From Micromonospora cremea (lineage in GTDB: Bacteria; Actinomycetota; Actinomycetes; Mycobacteriales; Micromonosporaceae): DNA of 64,000 nucleotides. Location of the stretch: the NCBI RefSeq assembly GCF_900143515.1, contig NZ_FSQT01000002.1, forward strand, positions 3,969,501-4,033,500, read 5' to 3'. Within the stretch, counting starts at the first letter, position 1, and each line of letters opens with the position of its first letter. The notes below the pieces were generated by a model. The model saw only the letters and a list, made by a program, of their open reading frames with translations. It was not told where the DNA came from and made no database searches. The position numbers and the translations under genes were made by a program. This document shows positions 8,170-17,315 of this stretch, piece by piece.

Positions 8170-9054
8170 GTGGGGACGACCGAACGGAGGACGGCGGTGG
8201 TGACGGTGTGGCGGTACGCGCTGAGGCTCGGGGTGGTGCTGGCCTGTCTGAGCGGCGTGGAGCTGATGCTCGTCGCTCCGGCGCAGGCGGCGTTCACCAC
8301 CGAGCTGAACGGGCTGCCGGCCCGGTTCACCGCCGGCGACCAGGTGCGCACGGTCTCCGCGGTGGTCTCCCGGACGGACCGGCGCGGGGGATGCGTGAAG
8401 GTGCGCTGGTCGATGGTGCTCAGCGTGCAGGGCATTCGACTCGACCAGGTGAAGATGGACCGGGTGGAGGAGACCGGCGCGTTCCCGCTGGAGATCCGGA
8501 CCGAGGGCGACGTGGCCCGGCTGACCGACCGGCAGCTCGACCCCGGAGCGCTCTGCCCGGGCCGCACGGTCACCGCCCGCTACCGGGTGGCCTTCGCCGA
8601 GGACGTCACCGACGGACGGGTCACTCTCGCCGCGGAGGCGTACGACGCGAACCTGCGCCTGCTGGCCCGGCAGACGGCCACCCGCTCGGTGGTGGGGGCG
8701 GGCGGCACCCCGAGCGCGGCGGCGGAGCCGACCGCGACACCGGTGGAGCCGAGCGACCCGGCGAGCGAGCCGGCCGGGGCGGGAAGCGGTCCGGCGGACG
8801 AGCCGGTCGGCGGCCAACCGATCGACGCTGCTCCGCCGGCTGCCGGCGCCGGTCGTCAGGTCGCGCAGTCCAGCGGTTTCGGCCTGGTGCAGGCCGCGTT
8901 CCTGCTCGGCGGGTTGCTGCTCTCGCTCGGGATGGGGTTGCTGCTGCGGCTGCGCCACCTGACGCGGGCGGCGACCACCGAGGCGGACGACCCACCGGTG
9001 GACCGGCGCTGGGAGCGACCTCCGGCCGATCGCTGGCGGCCGGCCCGCCGCTGA
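8170..9054 (+). CDS. Secreted, C-terminally membrane-anchored protein of unknown function
   Basis: 294 residues. A signal peptide with a hydrophobic core near residues 14-35 ends at an AQA-A site. A beta-rich extracellular domain of about 160 residues with a few cysteines follows, then a Pro/Glu/Ala-rich linker (about 180-225), one transmembrane helix (about 240-262) and a short Arg-rich cytoplasmic tail. No catalytic motif is visible, and I do not recognise the family. The layout suits a surface sensor or adhesin. The GTG start is supported by the TAGCGT box 6 nt upstream. Confidence 0.8.
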   Translation: MGTTERRTAVVTVWRYALRLGVVLACLSGVELMLVAPAQAAFTTELNGLPARFTAGDQVRTVSAVVSRTDRRGGCVKVRWSMVLSVQGIRLDQVKMDRVEETGAFPLEIRTEGDVARLTDRQLDPGALCPGRTVTARYRVAFAEDVTDGRVTLAAEAYDANLRLLARQTATRSVVGAGGTPSAAAEPTATPVEPSDPASEPAGAGSGPADEPVGGQPIDAAPPAAGAGRQVAQSSGFGLVQAAFLLGGLLLSLGMGLLLRLRHLTRAATTEADDPPVDRRWERPPADRWRPARR

Positions 9055-9082
9055 TCGCCGCCAGGTATCTGATCGGAGGTGG

Positions 9083-9118
9083 CCGTCGGGGCCGGCGGAG
9101 GTCCGCCGGCCCCGACGG
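9083..9118. terminator. Bidirectional hairpin terminator
   Basis: CCGTCGGGGCCGGCGGA pairs perfectly with its complement across a 2-nt centre. It lies between the convergent ends of the anchored protein gene (9054) and the M36 protease gene (9121). Confidence 0.75.
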
Positions 9119-9120
9119 TG

Positions 9121-12024
9121 TCACTTCGAGAACGCCTGGAACTCGGCGATCCTGACCTGGTCCCGGGCCGGGCTGGCGGTCGCGCAGTCCGTCGTCGTGG
9201 CCGGGTCGTCGTCCTGCTCACCGGCGTAGTGCGGGCCGCCGGTGCACTGGCTGGCCAGCACCTCCAGTCGCAGGTGGGTGGCGAGCGTGGTGGGCACCGC
9301 GAACGTCCGGAGGTTGATGTCCCGGGTGTACGCCCGGTACGCCCCACCGGGGAACGCGTCGCCCGCGCTGGTGTAGATCCGCTGCCAGCGCGCCGGATCC
9401 GCGCAGTCGGTGGTCTTCGCGTTGCAGGCGGACACCGCGAACGACCGCAGCGCGCTGAGCGCGTTCTGACTGCCGGTGTCGGCGTCACCGGCGATCGCCG
9501 GGCGCAGCATCGCGCTGACGTTCACCCGCTTGACCACCTGCGGGGCGTCCCCGGGCAGCGCCACGGTGAGCTGCCTGCCGGCCACCCCGTCCAGCGAGGC
9601 CCAGTTCGTGGCCTCGGTGTCGTCGGCGATCCGGTCCAGGTTGACCCCGTCGCCGGTGATCGTGGCGCCGGACGCCGTGGACGCGAGGTTGCGGCTCATC
9701 CGCAGGTCCACGTACCCGTCCTGACCGGCCTTCGCGACCACGCTGAGCCGCTGGTGCCCGAAGCCGGGCGCCACGGCGAGCAGGTTGTACGTGCCGGCCA
9801 CCAGCTCCACGGTGTCCGGCAGCGGCGTCGCCGGGTCGGTGTCCGCAATCGGCATCGCCCGCGCCTCGTACTCCCCGACGTACACCCGGATCGGCGCGTC
9901 GGCGCTGTCGCCGCGCGGCCGCAGGGTGAGCGTCGCGTTGCCGCCGCTCGGCGAGGCGAAGCTCGGCGTGGGATCGGTGTCGGCGGCGCCGTTGGTGACG
10001 GCGTCCCGGCCCATCCCGGAGCGGGCGAACTCGGCCCAGATCAGGTCCTGGTTGGCGCCGCCGAAGCGGAGCAGGTCGGCGGTGAGCATGTTGTCCCGCA
10101 TGTCGAGCATGCTCACCTCGCTGGCGGCCTGGAGCAGGAACGAGTCGAAGACGAGCTGCGACCAGCGCCGGTTGCCCGGGCACTTGTCGGCGGCGACCTT
10201 GCCCTGCGCGCACTCCAGTTGCCGCTGCGGCGTGCCGAGGCCGTACCGCTTCACCATCGCGGACCGGACCCGGAAGTTGGTGGCGCCCCAGATCTCCCCG
10301 TCGGCGTGCACGGCGGGGCCACCGGTGTTGTAACCGATGTCGGAGTAGTTCAGCGGGCTGCGGCTGAGGTCGTAGTTGCGGATGCCGCTGACCAGGTTGC
10401 CGGTGACGTATCCACCGGTGACGAAGGGCGTCTCGCCGGGGGCCCGCAGCCCGTTCTGGAAGAGGTACTCGGCGGCGAGCAGGTCGCTCCACGACTCACC
10501 CATCGACCCGCCCTGGTGGCCGCCGATCCCGCTGTCCGGGCCGGCGATCATCCGGTTGCTGATCGCATGGGTGTACTCGTGGCCGATCACCGTCATGTCG
10601 TAGTCGCCGTCGACGCACGGCGGGTACGGCCCGCCGGCCTGCGGCTGCCACAGGTACATGTTGGTGGTCGGCGGCAGCCCGTCGCGCGGGGTGCCCTGGT
10701 TGGCGTTGTTCCGGTTGCCGGTCAGCGCGCCCTGCTGGGCGCGGCCCTGCTCGGCGTCACCGCCCAGGCCGCCCGGCTTCAGGTTGACCGCCTGGAGGTT
10801 CCACGCCGACTCCGTGAAGCCCAGCTGGTACGCCCAGTCGTGCATCCGGTTGTGCATGGCGAACAGGTTGGAGATCGCCGCGTCCGCGTCGTTGCGCTGC
10901 GCCGAGGTGAACACCTCCGGGTTGCACTTCGACTGGTGCCACTGGTCGGTGAACGGGTACTCGTAGCGGCGCTCCGGGCTGGGGGTGGCCGGGACGACCG
11001 GGGTGCCGGTGCCCCAGGAGAGCACCGTGTTGGCCGAGTTTCCGCGCGAGGTGAAGGTGGGTGTGCCGGTGGCCGCGTCGACATCCCACGGCTGGCCGGT
11101 CGCCGGGTCGCGGAAGGCGGCCTGGCAGCCCGGCGCGGGGTCGCCGCACCAGCGCACCCGGGGGTCCTGCCCGGGGCCGAGGTCGCGTGGCGGGGTGGCC
11201 GGGAAGACCGCCCAGCTCGGGTTGTCGGAGTCGAAGTCCACAAGGTCCTCGCGAACCAGCACCTGCCCGGTGATGCCGTCCACGTAGGTGGTGAACGCGG
11301 CCGGGTGGTCGGTGTCCGCGCCGATCAGGGTCACCTCGTACGCGGCCCGGGGGCCGTCCAACGGGGTGGGCACGGCGACCGAGCGAACGGTGTGGCTGGC
11401 CACCGCGGTGGCGTCCAGCTTGGCGTCGGCGAGCGCGTCGGCGTACGCCTGCTCGGCGGTGCGGGTGGCCGGTGCGGGTGCGCCGGTGTCGCGGGCCAGC
11501 GAGGAGCTGACCGAGAGCACCTTGCCGCCGGTGACCGCGACGGTGACCAGGCCGTCCGGCCCGGCCGGCAGGTCGCCGAAGTGCTGCCGCAGGGTGACCA
11601 CGGCGCCGCTGCCGATCGGCCGGACCAGCACCCGCTCCAGGTCGGCCACCGAGGCGGCGTCCATCCCGAACAGGTCCCGGTTGGCGGCCAGGTAGGCGCG
11701 GGCAGTGGCCTCCGGGTCGGTGGGCAGCCCGGTGGCGAGCGGGGCGCGGCCAGGGCCGAGCGCCTGCGGGGTGCCGAGCTTGTTCCATCGCACGTCGGGG
11801 TCGGCGGCGCGGGCCAGCCCGCGTTGGCGGGCGTCCGGTGCCGCCGTACCTCGGCGGTTGTCGACGTCGGCGTGCTGGTGCCCTTCGGCGAACGGCCCGG
11901 ACCGGCGCTCGGCGGACGGCGCGCCGCCCGCGGGGGCCGCGGTGCTCACGCCGGTGGGGAGCAGCGCGGCGACCGTCGCCGTTGACGCCAGGACGGCGAT
12001 GAGCCGGCGTCGACGCCGGCTCAT
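9121..12024 (-). CDS. Secreted M36 (fungalysin-type) metallopeptidase
   Basis: Extracellular zinc protease, 967 residues. MSRRRRRLIAVLAS is the start of a signal peptide with a cleavage site near AAPA. The propeptide region carries an FTP-like domain (ARAYLAANRDLFGM). The zinc site HEYTH with the catalytic Glu is near residue 480, followed by GESWSDLLAAEY with the third ligand, as in peptidase family M36. The C-terminal part holds carboxypeptidase-regulatory-like and discoidin-like segments (TNWASLDGV, VKRVNVSAML). The ATG at 12024 is chosen because it begins the signal peptide; the frame stays open upstream to 12267 without secretion features. A GGAG site precedes it. Confidence 0.9.
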   Translation of the reverse strand: MSRRRRRLIAVLASTATVAALLPTGVSTAAPAGGAPSAERRSGPFAEGHQHADVDNRRGTAAPDARQRGLARAADPDVRWNKLGTPQALGPGRAPLATGLPTDPEATARAYLAANRDLFGMDAASVADLERVLVRPIGSGAVVTLRQHFGDLPAGPDGLVTVAVTGGKVLSVSSSLARDTGAPAPATRTAEQAYADALADAKLDATAVASHTVRSVAVPTPLDGPRAAYEVTLIGADTDHPAAFTTYVDGITGQVLVREDLVDFDSDNPSWAVFPATPPRDLGPGQDPRVRWCGDPAPGCQAAFRDPATGQPWDVDAATGTPTFTSRGNSANTVLSWGTGTPVVPATPSPERRYEYPFTDQWHQSKCNPEVFTSAQRNDADAAISNLFAMHNRMHDWAYQLGFTESAWNLQAVNLKPGGLGGDAEQGRAQQGALTGNRNNANQGTPRDGLPPTTNMYLWQPQAGGPYPPCVDGDYDMTVIGHEYTHAISNRMIAGPDSGIGGHQGGSMGESWSDLLAAEYLFQNGLRAPGETPFVTGGYVTGNLVSGIRNYDLSRSPLNYSDIGYNTGGPAVHADGEIWGATNFRVRSAMVKRYGLGTPQRQLECAQGKVAADKCPGNRRWSQLVFDSFLLQAASEVSMLDMRDNMLTADLLRFGGANQDLIWAEFARSGMGRDAVTNGAADTDPTPSFASPSGGNATLTLRPRGDSADAPIRVYVGEYEARAMPIADTDPATPLPDTVELVAGTYNLLAVAPGFGHQRLSVVAKAGQDGYVDLRMSRNLASTASGATITGDGVNLDRIADDTEATNWASLDGVAGRQLTVALPGDAPQVVKRVNVSAMLRPAIAGDADTGSQNALSALRSFAVSACNAKTTDCADPARWQRIYTSAGDAFPGGAYRAYTRDINLRTFAVPTTLATHLRLEVLASQCTGGPHYAGEQDDDPATTTDCATASPARDQVRIAEFQAFSK

Positions 12025-12309
12025 CGGGGGTGACCACTCCGGTTGTGGCACGGGACCTCCTCGTGCGAGCGGATGGCCGGCGGCCGCCGGCCGACGCTGC
12101 GCGGTAACGCATGCGCATCTGTGGATATCAGTCGGTCGGGGTGGCGGCAAGGTCCGGGCACGCCGACGCGCCGACGGATCGAGATAATTCGGCTTTACAA
12201 AGCCCGCAGCCTTGTAACTGAGCGTGACGACTACCGCGGTCGACACAGGACCGTGGGAGCGGGGCACTGGCCCCGGCGCTGGTTGCGCCGCTGTGACGAC
12301 GCGGCGCGC

Positions 12310-12888
12310 TCAGCCGCCCGGCACCCAGTCGGGGTCGCGGCCGAAGGCGGCAAGGAGGAGGTCCTGCTCGTCGTCGTCGGACACCCGCACCCCGGCCCGG
12401 ACCAGGTCGTTGTCCCGGTAGTCGTCGACCCGGTCGGCGAACCACCGGGCGCACACCCGCACCACGTCCGGGTCCAGACGGGGCTCGGCCCCGATCGCCA
12501 CCGCCAAGTCCCAGCCGTGCACCAGGTGCTCGGCGAGGAGCTGCTGGAGGTACTCGTCGGCCGGGGTGTCGCCGGCGGAGAGGTGCACGGTGCGGTCGAG
12601 CGCGCCGGGGTGGGTGGCGGCGATCTCGGCCTGCGCGGCCGCCTCCCGCGCCATCGTGGCCGGGTCGGCACCGAGCTGGTCGCCGTCGAACCGGCCGCCC
12701 ACCTCGTCGATGGTCCGGCCGGCGAGCAGCGGCACGCTCCACCGGTCTTCGCCGACCACGTGGTTGACCAGCGCGCGCACGTCCCAATCCGGGCAGGGTG
12801 TCGGGTCGGACCACTGGCCGGGTCCGACCTGGTCCACCCGGTCGATGAACTCGGCCAGACTCCGGCGGTACGCCTCCAGCAGATCCAT
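12310..12888 (-). CDS. DinB/maleylpyruvate-isomerase-N type metal-binding protein (TIGR03086-like)
   Basis: 192 residues of the mycothiol-dependent maleylpyruvate isomerase N-terminal/DinB four-helix-bundle family. Putative metal-ligand histidines lie in LVNHVVGED and in EHLVHGWDLA, the positions usual in this family, and the PCPDWDVRALVNH opening is typical. Such proteins are thought to use mycothiol, the actinobacterial thiol, in conjugation or isomerisation. The exact reaction is unknown. The ATG at 12888 is taken because the family motif begins immediately after it. Confidence 0.85.
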   Translation of the reverse strand: MDLLEAYRRSLAEFIDRVDQVGPGQWSDPTPCPDWDVRALVNHVVGEDRWSVPLLAGRTIDEVGGRFDGDQLGADPATMAREAAAQAEIAATHPGALDRTVHLSAGDTPADEYLQQLLAEHLVHGWDLAVAIGAEPRLDPDVVRVCARWFADRVDDYRDNDLVRAGVRVSDDDEQDLLLAAFGRDPDWVPGG

Positions 12889-12989
12889 GCTGCCGATTGT
12901 TCCGGGCGGCGCGGCAGGCGAAGCCGTTTTGGCCGGCCACGGCAGGGTGATCCGTCCGATCCGCCGCGCCGGCGGGTGGCCGCAGTGGA

Positions 12990-13592
12990 TCATTCCAGGT
13001 CGGTCAGGTCCAGGCCCAGCTCCCTGGCGGTGACCAGGCGGACCCACTCGCCGAACTGCCGGCGGGAGATCACCCGGTCGTGCACGGCGAGCTGCACGGC
13101 CAGGCCGTCCATCACCGCGCTGATCCGCCAGGCGGCCCCGTCCGGGTCGGCGCACTGGAAGGTGCCTTCGGCGACCCCGGCGGAGATCACCGCGGCCAGG
13201 TCCTCCCGCCAGCGCAGGTCGAGCCGGCGGGAGACCTTCTCCAGCTCCGGGGTACGCAGCGACTCCGACCAGCCGTCGATCCACATGGACCAGGAGGTGG
13301 CGCGCCCGGCCGGTGTGTAGAGCTTGAGGATCCGGCGGAGCTTGGTCAGCGGCGGGGCCGAGGATCGGGTCACCACGTCCAGCCGGGCCAGATCCTGCTC
13401 GACCGCGTACGCGAACGCCTGCGCGAGCAACCGTTCCTTGGTGGCGAAGTGGTAGAAAACCAGGGCCTGACTGACCCCGGCGGCCTGCGCCACGTCCGCC
13501 GTCCGGGTGTTGGCCAGACCGCGCTCAACGATCACGTCACAGGCGGTGCGCAGCAGGGCATCCAGGCGGATCGCGGCCGCACGTCTCGTCAC
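12990..13592 (-). CDS. TetR-family transcriptional regulator
   Basis: 200 residues. The N-terminal helix-turn-helix reads ADVAQAAGVSQALVFYHF, with the usual KERLLAQAF after it. The C-terminal domain resembles the BetI/AcrR ligand-binding fold. The GTG at 13592 is preferred because TACGGT at 13600-13605 stands 7 nt before it (leaderless); the frame runs on to 13817 but loses coding character. It lies 101 bp from the DinB-like gene on the same strand and may control it or itself. The target is not evident. Confidence 0.85.
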   Translation of the reverse strand: MTRRAAAIRLDALLRTACDVIVERGLANTRTADVAQAAGVSQALVFYHFATKERLLAQAFAYAVEQDLARLDVVTRSSAPPLTKLRRILKLYTPAGRATSWSMWIDGWSESLRTPELEKVSRRLDLRWREDLAAVISAGVAEGTFQCADPDGAAWRISAVMDGLAVQLAVHDRVISRRQFGEWVRLVTARELGLDLTDLE

Positions 13593-13943
13593 GACCGTTA
13601 CCGTAGCCCATCCGACCGAACACGAACAGTTACCGCTACCGTCCGATCCTCGATGCGACAGTCGGAAGCCGGACCCTTCCCGAAGGGTGCCTTGTGTCGT
13701 TCTGCCAGGGGTGTTCGTCGAGGTCCGCCGGTGACAGCCGAGGCGCCGGAACGCCCCGCCCGCCCGCCGACCGGCGTGCCGCGCCGGCGATGTCGGAGTG
13801 TGACGGCCGCCAGCCATCAGGTCAGCTCCCTAGGAAGCCTCGCGACGGTCGGGCCGGTCCCACCCGTGGCAGCCGGGTCCCCTTCGGGCGGCGGCACGAT
13901 GGCCCCCGCGGTGCCGGGCGGACGCGCCGACACGGACCCCGAG
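13593..13943. other. Intergenic stretch without a supportable gene
   Basis: No frame with a start, ribosome-binding site and plausible protein was found in about 400 bp between the TetR start and the tRNA cluster. It holds a short hairpin ACCCTTCCCGAAGGGT and a possible direct repeat of GTTACCG near the TetR promoter (13597 and 13630). The tRNA promoter occupies its end. Confidence 0.5.
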
Positions 13944-13973
13944 TTGGCAGTCGTTCACCGGCTCGGCTAAAGT
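13944..13973 (+). promoter_or_regulatory. Promoter of the tRNA Gly-Cys-Val cluster
   Basis: -35 TTGGCA (13944-13949), an 18-bp spacer and -10 TAAAGT (13968-13973), with the first tRNA beginning 33 nt later. This matches the principal sigma consensus well. Confidence 0.75.
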
Positions 13974-14005
13974 TCTCATCCGTCACCCGGGAACGCCGGG
14001 GGCGT

Positions 14006-14078
14006 GCGGACGTAGCGCAGCTGGTAGCGCATCACCTTGCCAAGGTGAGGGTCGCGGGTTCGAATCCCGTCGTCCGCT
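14006..14078 (+). tRNA. tRNA-Gly (anticodon GCC)
   Basis: 73 nt cloverleaf: acceptor GCGGACG pairs with CGTCCGC, D stem GCGC, anticodon stem TCACC/GGTGA with loop TTGCCAA, and T loop TTCGAAT. CCA is not encoded. It is identical to the copy at 19703-19775. First of three tRNAs in one transcript. Confidence 0.98.
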
Positions 14079-14112
14079 CGGAGCTGCCGCCACGTACGAC
14101 GGGGGCAACCTC

Positions 14113-14183
14113 GGTGGGGTGGCCGAGAGGCGAGGCAACGGCCTGCAAAGCCGTGTACGCGGGTTCAAATCCCGTCCCCACCT
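14113..14183 (+). tRNA. tRNA-Cys (anticodon GCA)
   Basis: 71 nt cloverleaf: acceptor GGTGGGG pairs with CCCCACC, anticodon loop CTGCAAA, T loop TTCAAAT. CCA is not encoded. It is absent from the second, otherwise matching cluster at 19.7 kb. Confidence 0.97.
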
Positions 14184-14197
14184 CAGCAACAAGGCAC

Positions 14198-14272
14198 GGG
14201 CGATTGGCGCAGTGGGAGCGCGCTTCCTTGACACGGAAGAGGTCACTGGTTCAAACCCAGTATCGCCCACCA
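14198..14272 (+). tRNA. tRNA-Val (anticodon GAC)
   Basis: 75 nt including an encoded CCA: acceptor GGGCGAT pairs with ATCGCCC, anticodon loop TTGACAC. It is identical to the copy at 19823-19897. A strong terminator follows. Confidence 0.98.
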
Positions 14273-14293
14273 GTTCGATGAGCAGGTCAGACA

Positions 14294-14324
14294 GCTCGCT
14301 ACCGAGTCCTGGTAGCGAGCTTTT
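14294..14324 (+). terminator. Intrinsic terminator of the tRNA cluster
   Basis: GCTCGCTACC pairs perfectly with GGTAGCGAGC across a 7-nt loop and is followed directly by TTTT, a canonical rho-independent terminator. Confidence 0.9.
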
Positions 14325-14470
14325 CTGTATCCGGGGCGCCCGGTGATGTGGAACGGCCGTTAAAGTAACCGTGGTCACTCCAAGCGGTTGAAGCGGTTCG
14401 CACGAGTAATCAAACCATCGCTAAGCGGGCACTCTGCGATGGTTGTCGGCCGTATTGGCACCGCAATACT

Positions 14471-14500
14471 TTGTCGATCGTTCCAGATAGCTGTTAGCGT
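14471..14500 (+). promoter_or_regulatory. Leaderless promoter of the TetR gene at 14507
   Basis: -35 TTGTCG (14471-14476), 18-bp spacer, -10 TAGCGT (14495-14500), then 6 nt to the ATG. Confidence 0.65.
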
Positions 14501-14506
14501 GAGGGC

Positions 14507-15088
14507 ATGGCACGTACTCGTGAGTTCGACCTCGACGCCGCAGTGGACGCCGCCATGGACGTGTTCCGGCGCAAGGGCTACGAAGGCGCCTCCATCCGGG
14601 ACCTCGCCGAGGCGACCGGCCTCGGCAGCGGCTCGATCTACGCGGCGTTCGGCAGCAAGGACGGCCTCTACCTGGCCGCGCTCGACCTCTACCGGCAGCG
14701 CTACGCCGCACCACTGGTCGAGATGCTGCGCTCGGGCAACGACGCCCGCGAGGTCATCCGTGAGGTGTTCGTCGGCGTGGTGGACGACATCGCCGGCGAT
14801 GGCCAGCGTCTCGCCTGCCTGATCGTCGGCGCGTCGATGGAGCGGGCGCACCACGACCTGCGGGTCGCCGAGCGCCTCCGCTCGACCACCCAGTCCCTGG
14901 AGCTGGCGCTCTACGACCTGCTCGCCGAGGGACAGCTGCGGGGTCAGATTTCGACCGACCGCAGCGCGAGCGATCTGGCCAGCTTCCTGGTGACCAGCCT
15001 CCAGGGCCTGCGGGTGATGGGTGCCATCAACCCGGACCGAGCCACGTTGATGCGCTCCGCCGAGGTCGCGCTCAGCTGCCTGAGCTGA
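14507..15088 (+). CDS. TetR/AcrR-family regulator
   Basis: 193 residues. The helix-turn-helix IRDLAEATGLGSGSIYAAF occupies about residues 27-46, followed by a conserved KDGLYLAALDLY. The C-terminal domain is of the type found with NAD(P)-dependent oxidoreductases (TetR_C_16-like). It leads a co-directional run with two oxidoreductase genes (61 and 54 nt gaps), which it probably regulates. The leaderless promoter directly abuts the ATG. Confidence 0.9.
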   Translation: MARTREFDLDAAVDAAMDVFRRKGYEGASIRDLAEATGLGSGSIYAAFGSKDGLYLAALDLYRQRYAAPLVEMLRSGNDAREVIREVFVGVVDDIAGDGQRLACLIVGASMERAHHDLRVAERLRSTTQSLELALYDLLAEGQLRGQISTDRSASDLASFLVTSLQGLRVMGAINPDRATLMRSAEVALSCLS

Positions 15089-15148
15089 CTGCCGCACAGG
15101 GCAGCCGGTTCACCACCAATCCCGATCATGTTCCGAGGAGATACAGCC

Positions 15149-16249
15149 ATGCCCCCGACCGGAGTCGGCATCATCGGCGCGAGCACCAGCGGGTGGGCCT
15201 CCGTCGCGCACGTGCCCGCCATCGCCGCGACACCCGAGTTCGCGCTACGCGCGGTCAGCACGTCCCGCCCCAGCAGCGCCGAGGTCGCGGCGGCGACGTA
15301 CGGGGTGCCCGCGTACCACGACCACCGTGACCTGATCGCCCACCCCGGCGTCGACCTCGTCGTCGTGTCGGTGAAGGTCACCGAGCACTTCAAGCTCATC
15401 TCCGCCGCTCTGAACGCGGGCAAGATGGTCTACAGCGAGTGGCCGCTGGGCAACGGCCTGGCCGAGGCCCAGCAGTTGGCCGACCAGGCGGCGAAGGCCG
15501 AAGTCCGCACCGTGGTCGGCCTCCAGGGCCGCTACGCCCCCGAGGTCCGGTACGCCCGGGACCTGATCCGGGACGGGTACCTGGGCAGGGTGCTCGGCAC
15601 CACCATGGTCGGCTCCGGGATGGTCTGGGGTGGCGAGGTTGCCGACCCCGGCCAGGCGTACTGGTTCGACAACGCCAACGGCGCGACCCCGCTCACCTCA
15701 GCCACCCTGCACGCTCTCGACCCGCTGCACACCGTGCTCGGCGAGTTCGACTCGGTGGCCGCGAACCTCGTCGTCGGGCGGAAGCAGGCGACGATCACCA
15801 CGGACGGCACCAGCGTGCCGGTCACCGTGCCCGACCAGGTCGCGGTGATCGGCACCCTCTCCGGCGGTGCGGCCGCGTCCATCTTCTACCGGGGTGGCGT
15901 GTCCCGCGGGGACAACTTCCGGTGGGAGATCAACGGCACCGACGGTGACCTGGTGCTGACCGCAGGCTGGGGCAACATGCAGGTCGCGGAGCTGGCCCTG
16001 GCCGGCGGCCGAGGCACGGATGGCGCGGTCAAGCCGTTGGAGGTGCCGGCGTCCTACCTGGACGGCGTTCCGGCCGAGGTCAGCCGTTCCGCCGCGGGCA
16101 GTGTCGCGCGGCTCTACCGGCAGCTCGCCTGGGACCTGGCCGACGGCACTCGGACCGTTCCCGACTTCGCGCACGCGCTCGGCCGGCACCGGCTGATCGA
16201 CGCGATCGAGCGGGCGTCCGGCACCGGCACGACCCAGATCCTGGCCTGA
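15149..16249 (+). CDS. Gfo/Idh/MocA-family (Gal80-like) oxidoreductase
   Basis: 366 residues. The N-terminal Rossmann domain starts with GIIGAS (about residues 6-11) and binds NAD(P). The segment YSEWPLGNG replaces the usual EKP motif and is typical of Gal80-like members, which may be sensors or poorly active dehydrogenases. The C-terminal half is the alpha/beta domain of the family. The ATG at 15149 has GAGGAG 8 nt upstream; an ATG 21 nt earlier lacks one. Expressed with the preceding TetR and the following quinone-oxidoreductase-like gene. Confidence 0.88.
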   Translation: MPPTGVGIIGASTSGWASVAHVPAIAATPEFALRAVSTSRPSSAEVAAATYGVPAYHDHRDLIAHPGVDLVVVSVKVTEHFKLISAALNAGKMVYSEWPLGNGLAEAQQLADQAAKAEVRTVVGLQGRYAPEVRYARDLIRDGYLGRVLGTTMVGSGMVWGGEVADPGQAYWFDNANGATPLTSATLHALDPLHTVLGEFDSVAANLVVGRKQATITTDGTSVPVTVPDQVAVIGTLSGGAAASIFYRGGVSRGDNFRWEINGTDGDLVLTAGWGNMQVAELALAGGRGTDGAVKPLEVPASYLDGVPAEVSRSAAGSVARLYRQLAWDLADGTRTVPDFAHALGRHRLIDAIERASGTGTTQILA

Positions 16250-16303
16250 TCCTTCCCGAGCGGGGCGCGTGGCGCCGCCGCCCCCGCGCGACGAGGAGTC
16301 GAG

Positions 16304-17260
16304 ATGAGAGCTGTGGGACTGCTGCGCTACGGCGGGCCGGACGTGCTGCGGGTGGTCGATCTCCCGACACCGCACGCCGGGCCCGGCGAGGTCCGCATCA
16401 GGGTACGCGCGGCCGCGGTCAACCCGGCGGACACGCTGATCCGGGCGGGCGCGACGATGGTCCGGCTCCCCGACACCGGCCCGCTCCTTCCCGGCCTGGA
16501 CATCGCCGGCATCGTCGACGAGGTCGGTCCGGACACCAGCGGCGCGCTCGCCCCGGGTGACCTGGTGATGGCCATGATCAATCCGACCCGTCCGGCCGGC
16601 GGCGGCTACGCCGAGTGGGTGGTGCTCCCGGAGTACTGGGTGGTGCCCGCGCCGGCCGGCTCGTCGGCGGCCGAGGCGGCCACCCTGCCGATGAACGGGC
16701 TCACCGCCCTGCGCGCCCTGGACTTGCTGCGGCTCCCGCCCGGCAGCACCCTGGCGGTCACCGGTGCGGCCGGCGCCGTCGGCGGGTACGCCGTACAGCT
16801 CGGCAGGGCCGCCGGTCACCGGGTGCTGGCCGACGCGGCGCCCGGTGACGCCGACCTGGTCTCCGCGCTCGGCGCTGACGTGCCGGTGGCCCGCGGTCCC
16901 GGGGTCGCCGACCGCTTCCGCGAGCACGCTCCGGACGGCGTGGACGCCGCTGTCGACGCCGCGGTGATCGGCCCCGAGCTGCTGCCGGCGGTGCGCGACG
17001 GCGGCGCCGTGGCGCTGCTGCGCGGCGCGCCGGACCCGGCGGAGCTGGCCCGGGCCGCCCGCCCGGACGTCACCCTGGTGCCGGCGTTCGTGCACGACTA
17101 CGACGGGCGCCGGGACAAACTCGACCTGCTTCGGCGGCTCGCCGAGGAGGGTGCCCTGACCCTCCGTGTCGCCGGCCGGTTTCCGCCGGAGGAGGCGTCC
17201 CGGGCGCACCGGCTCCTCGAGGCGGGCGGGGTGCGCGGCCGGCTGGTCATCGAGTTCTGA
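16304..17260 (+). CDS. Zinc-independent quinone oxidoreductase-like MDR protein
   Basis: 318 residues of the medium-chain dehydrogenase/reductase superfamily. The N-terminal GroES-like domain (about 1-120) lacks the zinc-binding cysteines, as in NADPH:quinone reductases. The Rossmann motif VTGAAGAVGGYAVQ is near residue 150. GAGGAG lies 8 nt before the ATG. As the third gene after the TetR regulator it likely detoxifies carbonyls or quinones under that repressor; the substrate is unknown. Confidence 0.88.
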   Translation: MRAVGLLRYGGPDVLRVVDLPTPHAGPGEVRIRVRAAAVNPADTLIRAGATMVRLPDTGPLLPGLDIAGIVDEVGPDTSGALAPGDLVMAMINPTRPAGGGYAEWVVLPEYWVVPAPAGSSAAEAATLPMNGLTALRALDLLRLPPGSTLAVTGAAGAVGGYAVQLGRAAGHRVLADAAPGDADLVSALGADVPVARGPGVADRFREHAPDGVDAAVDAAVIGPELLPAVRDGGAVALLRGAPDPAELARAARPDVTLVPAFVHDYDGRRDKLDLLRRLAEEGALTLRVAGRFPPEEASRAHRLLEAGGVRGRLVIEF

Positions 17261-17315
17261 CGCCGCCAGCGGCACCCGGAGCACGACGTCCGGCCCCACC
17301 CGCAAACGGCGTGGC

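Noticed and set aside
9079..11985. A 968-codon open frame on the plus strand opposite the M36 protease
   Set aside because: Its translation is Val/Gly/Arg-rich without any domain, while the minus strand encodes a complete secreted protease with HEYTH and a signal peptide. Long antisense frames are expected at this GC content.
13694..14281. Plus-strand frame running through the tRNA cluster
   Set aside because: It crosses three tRNA genes and its upstream part has no ribosome site or domain.
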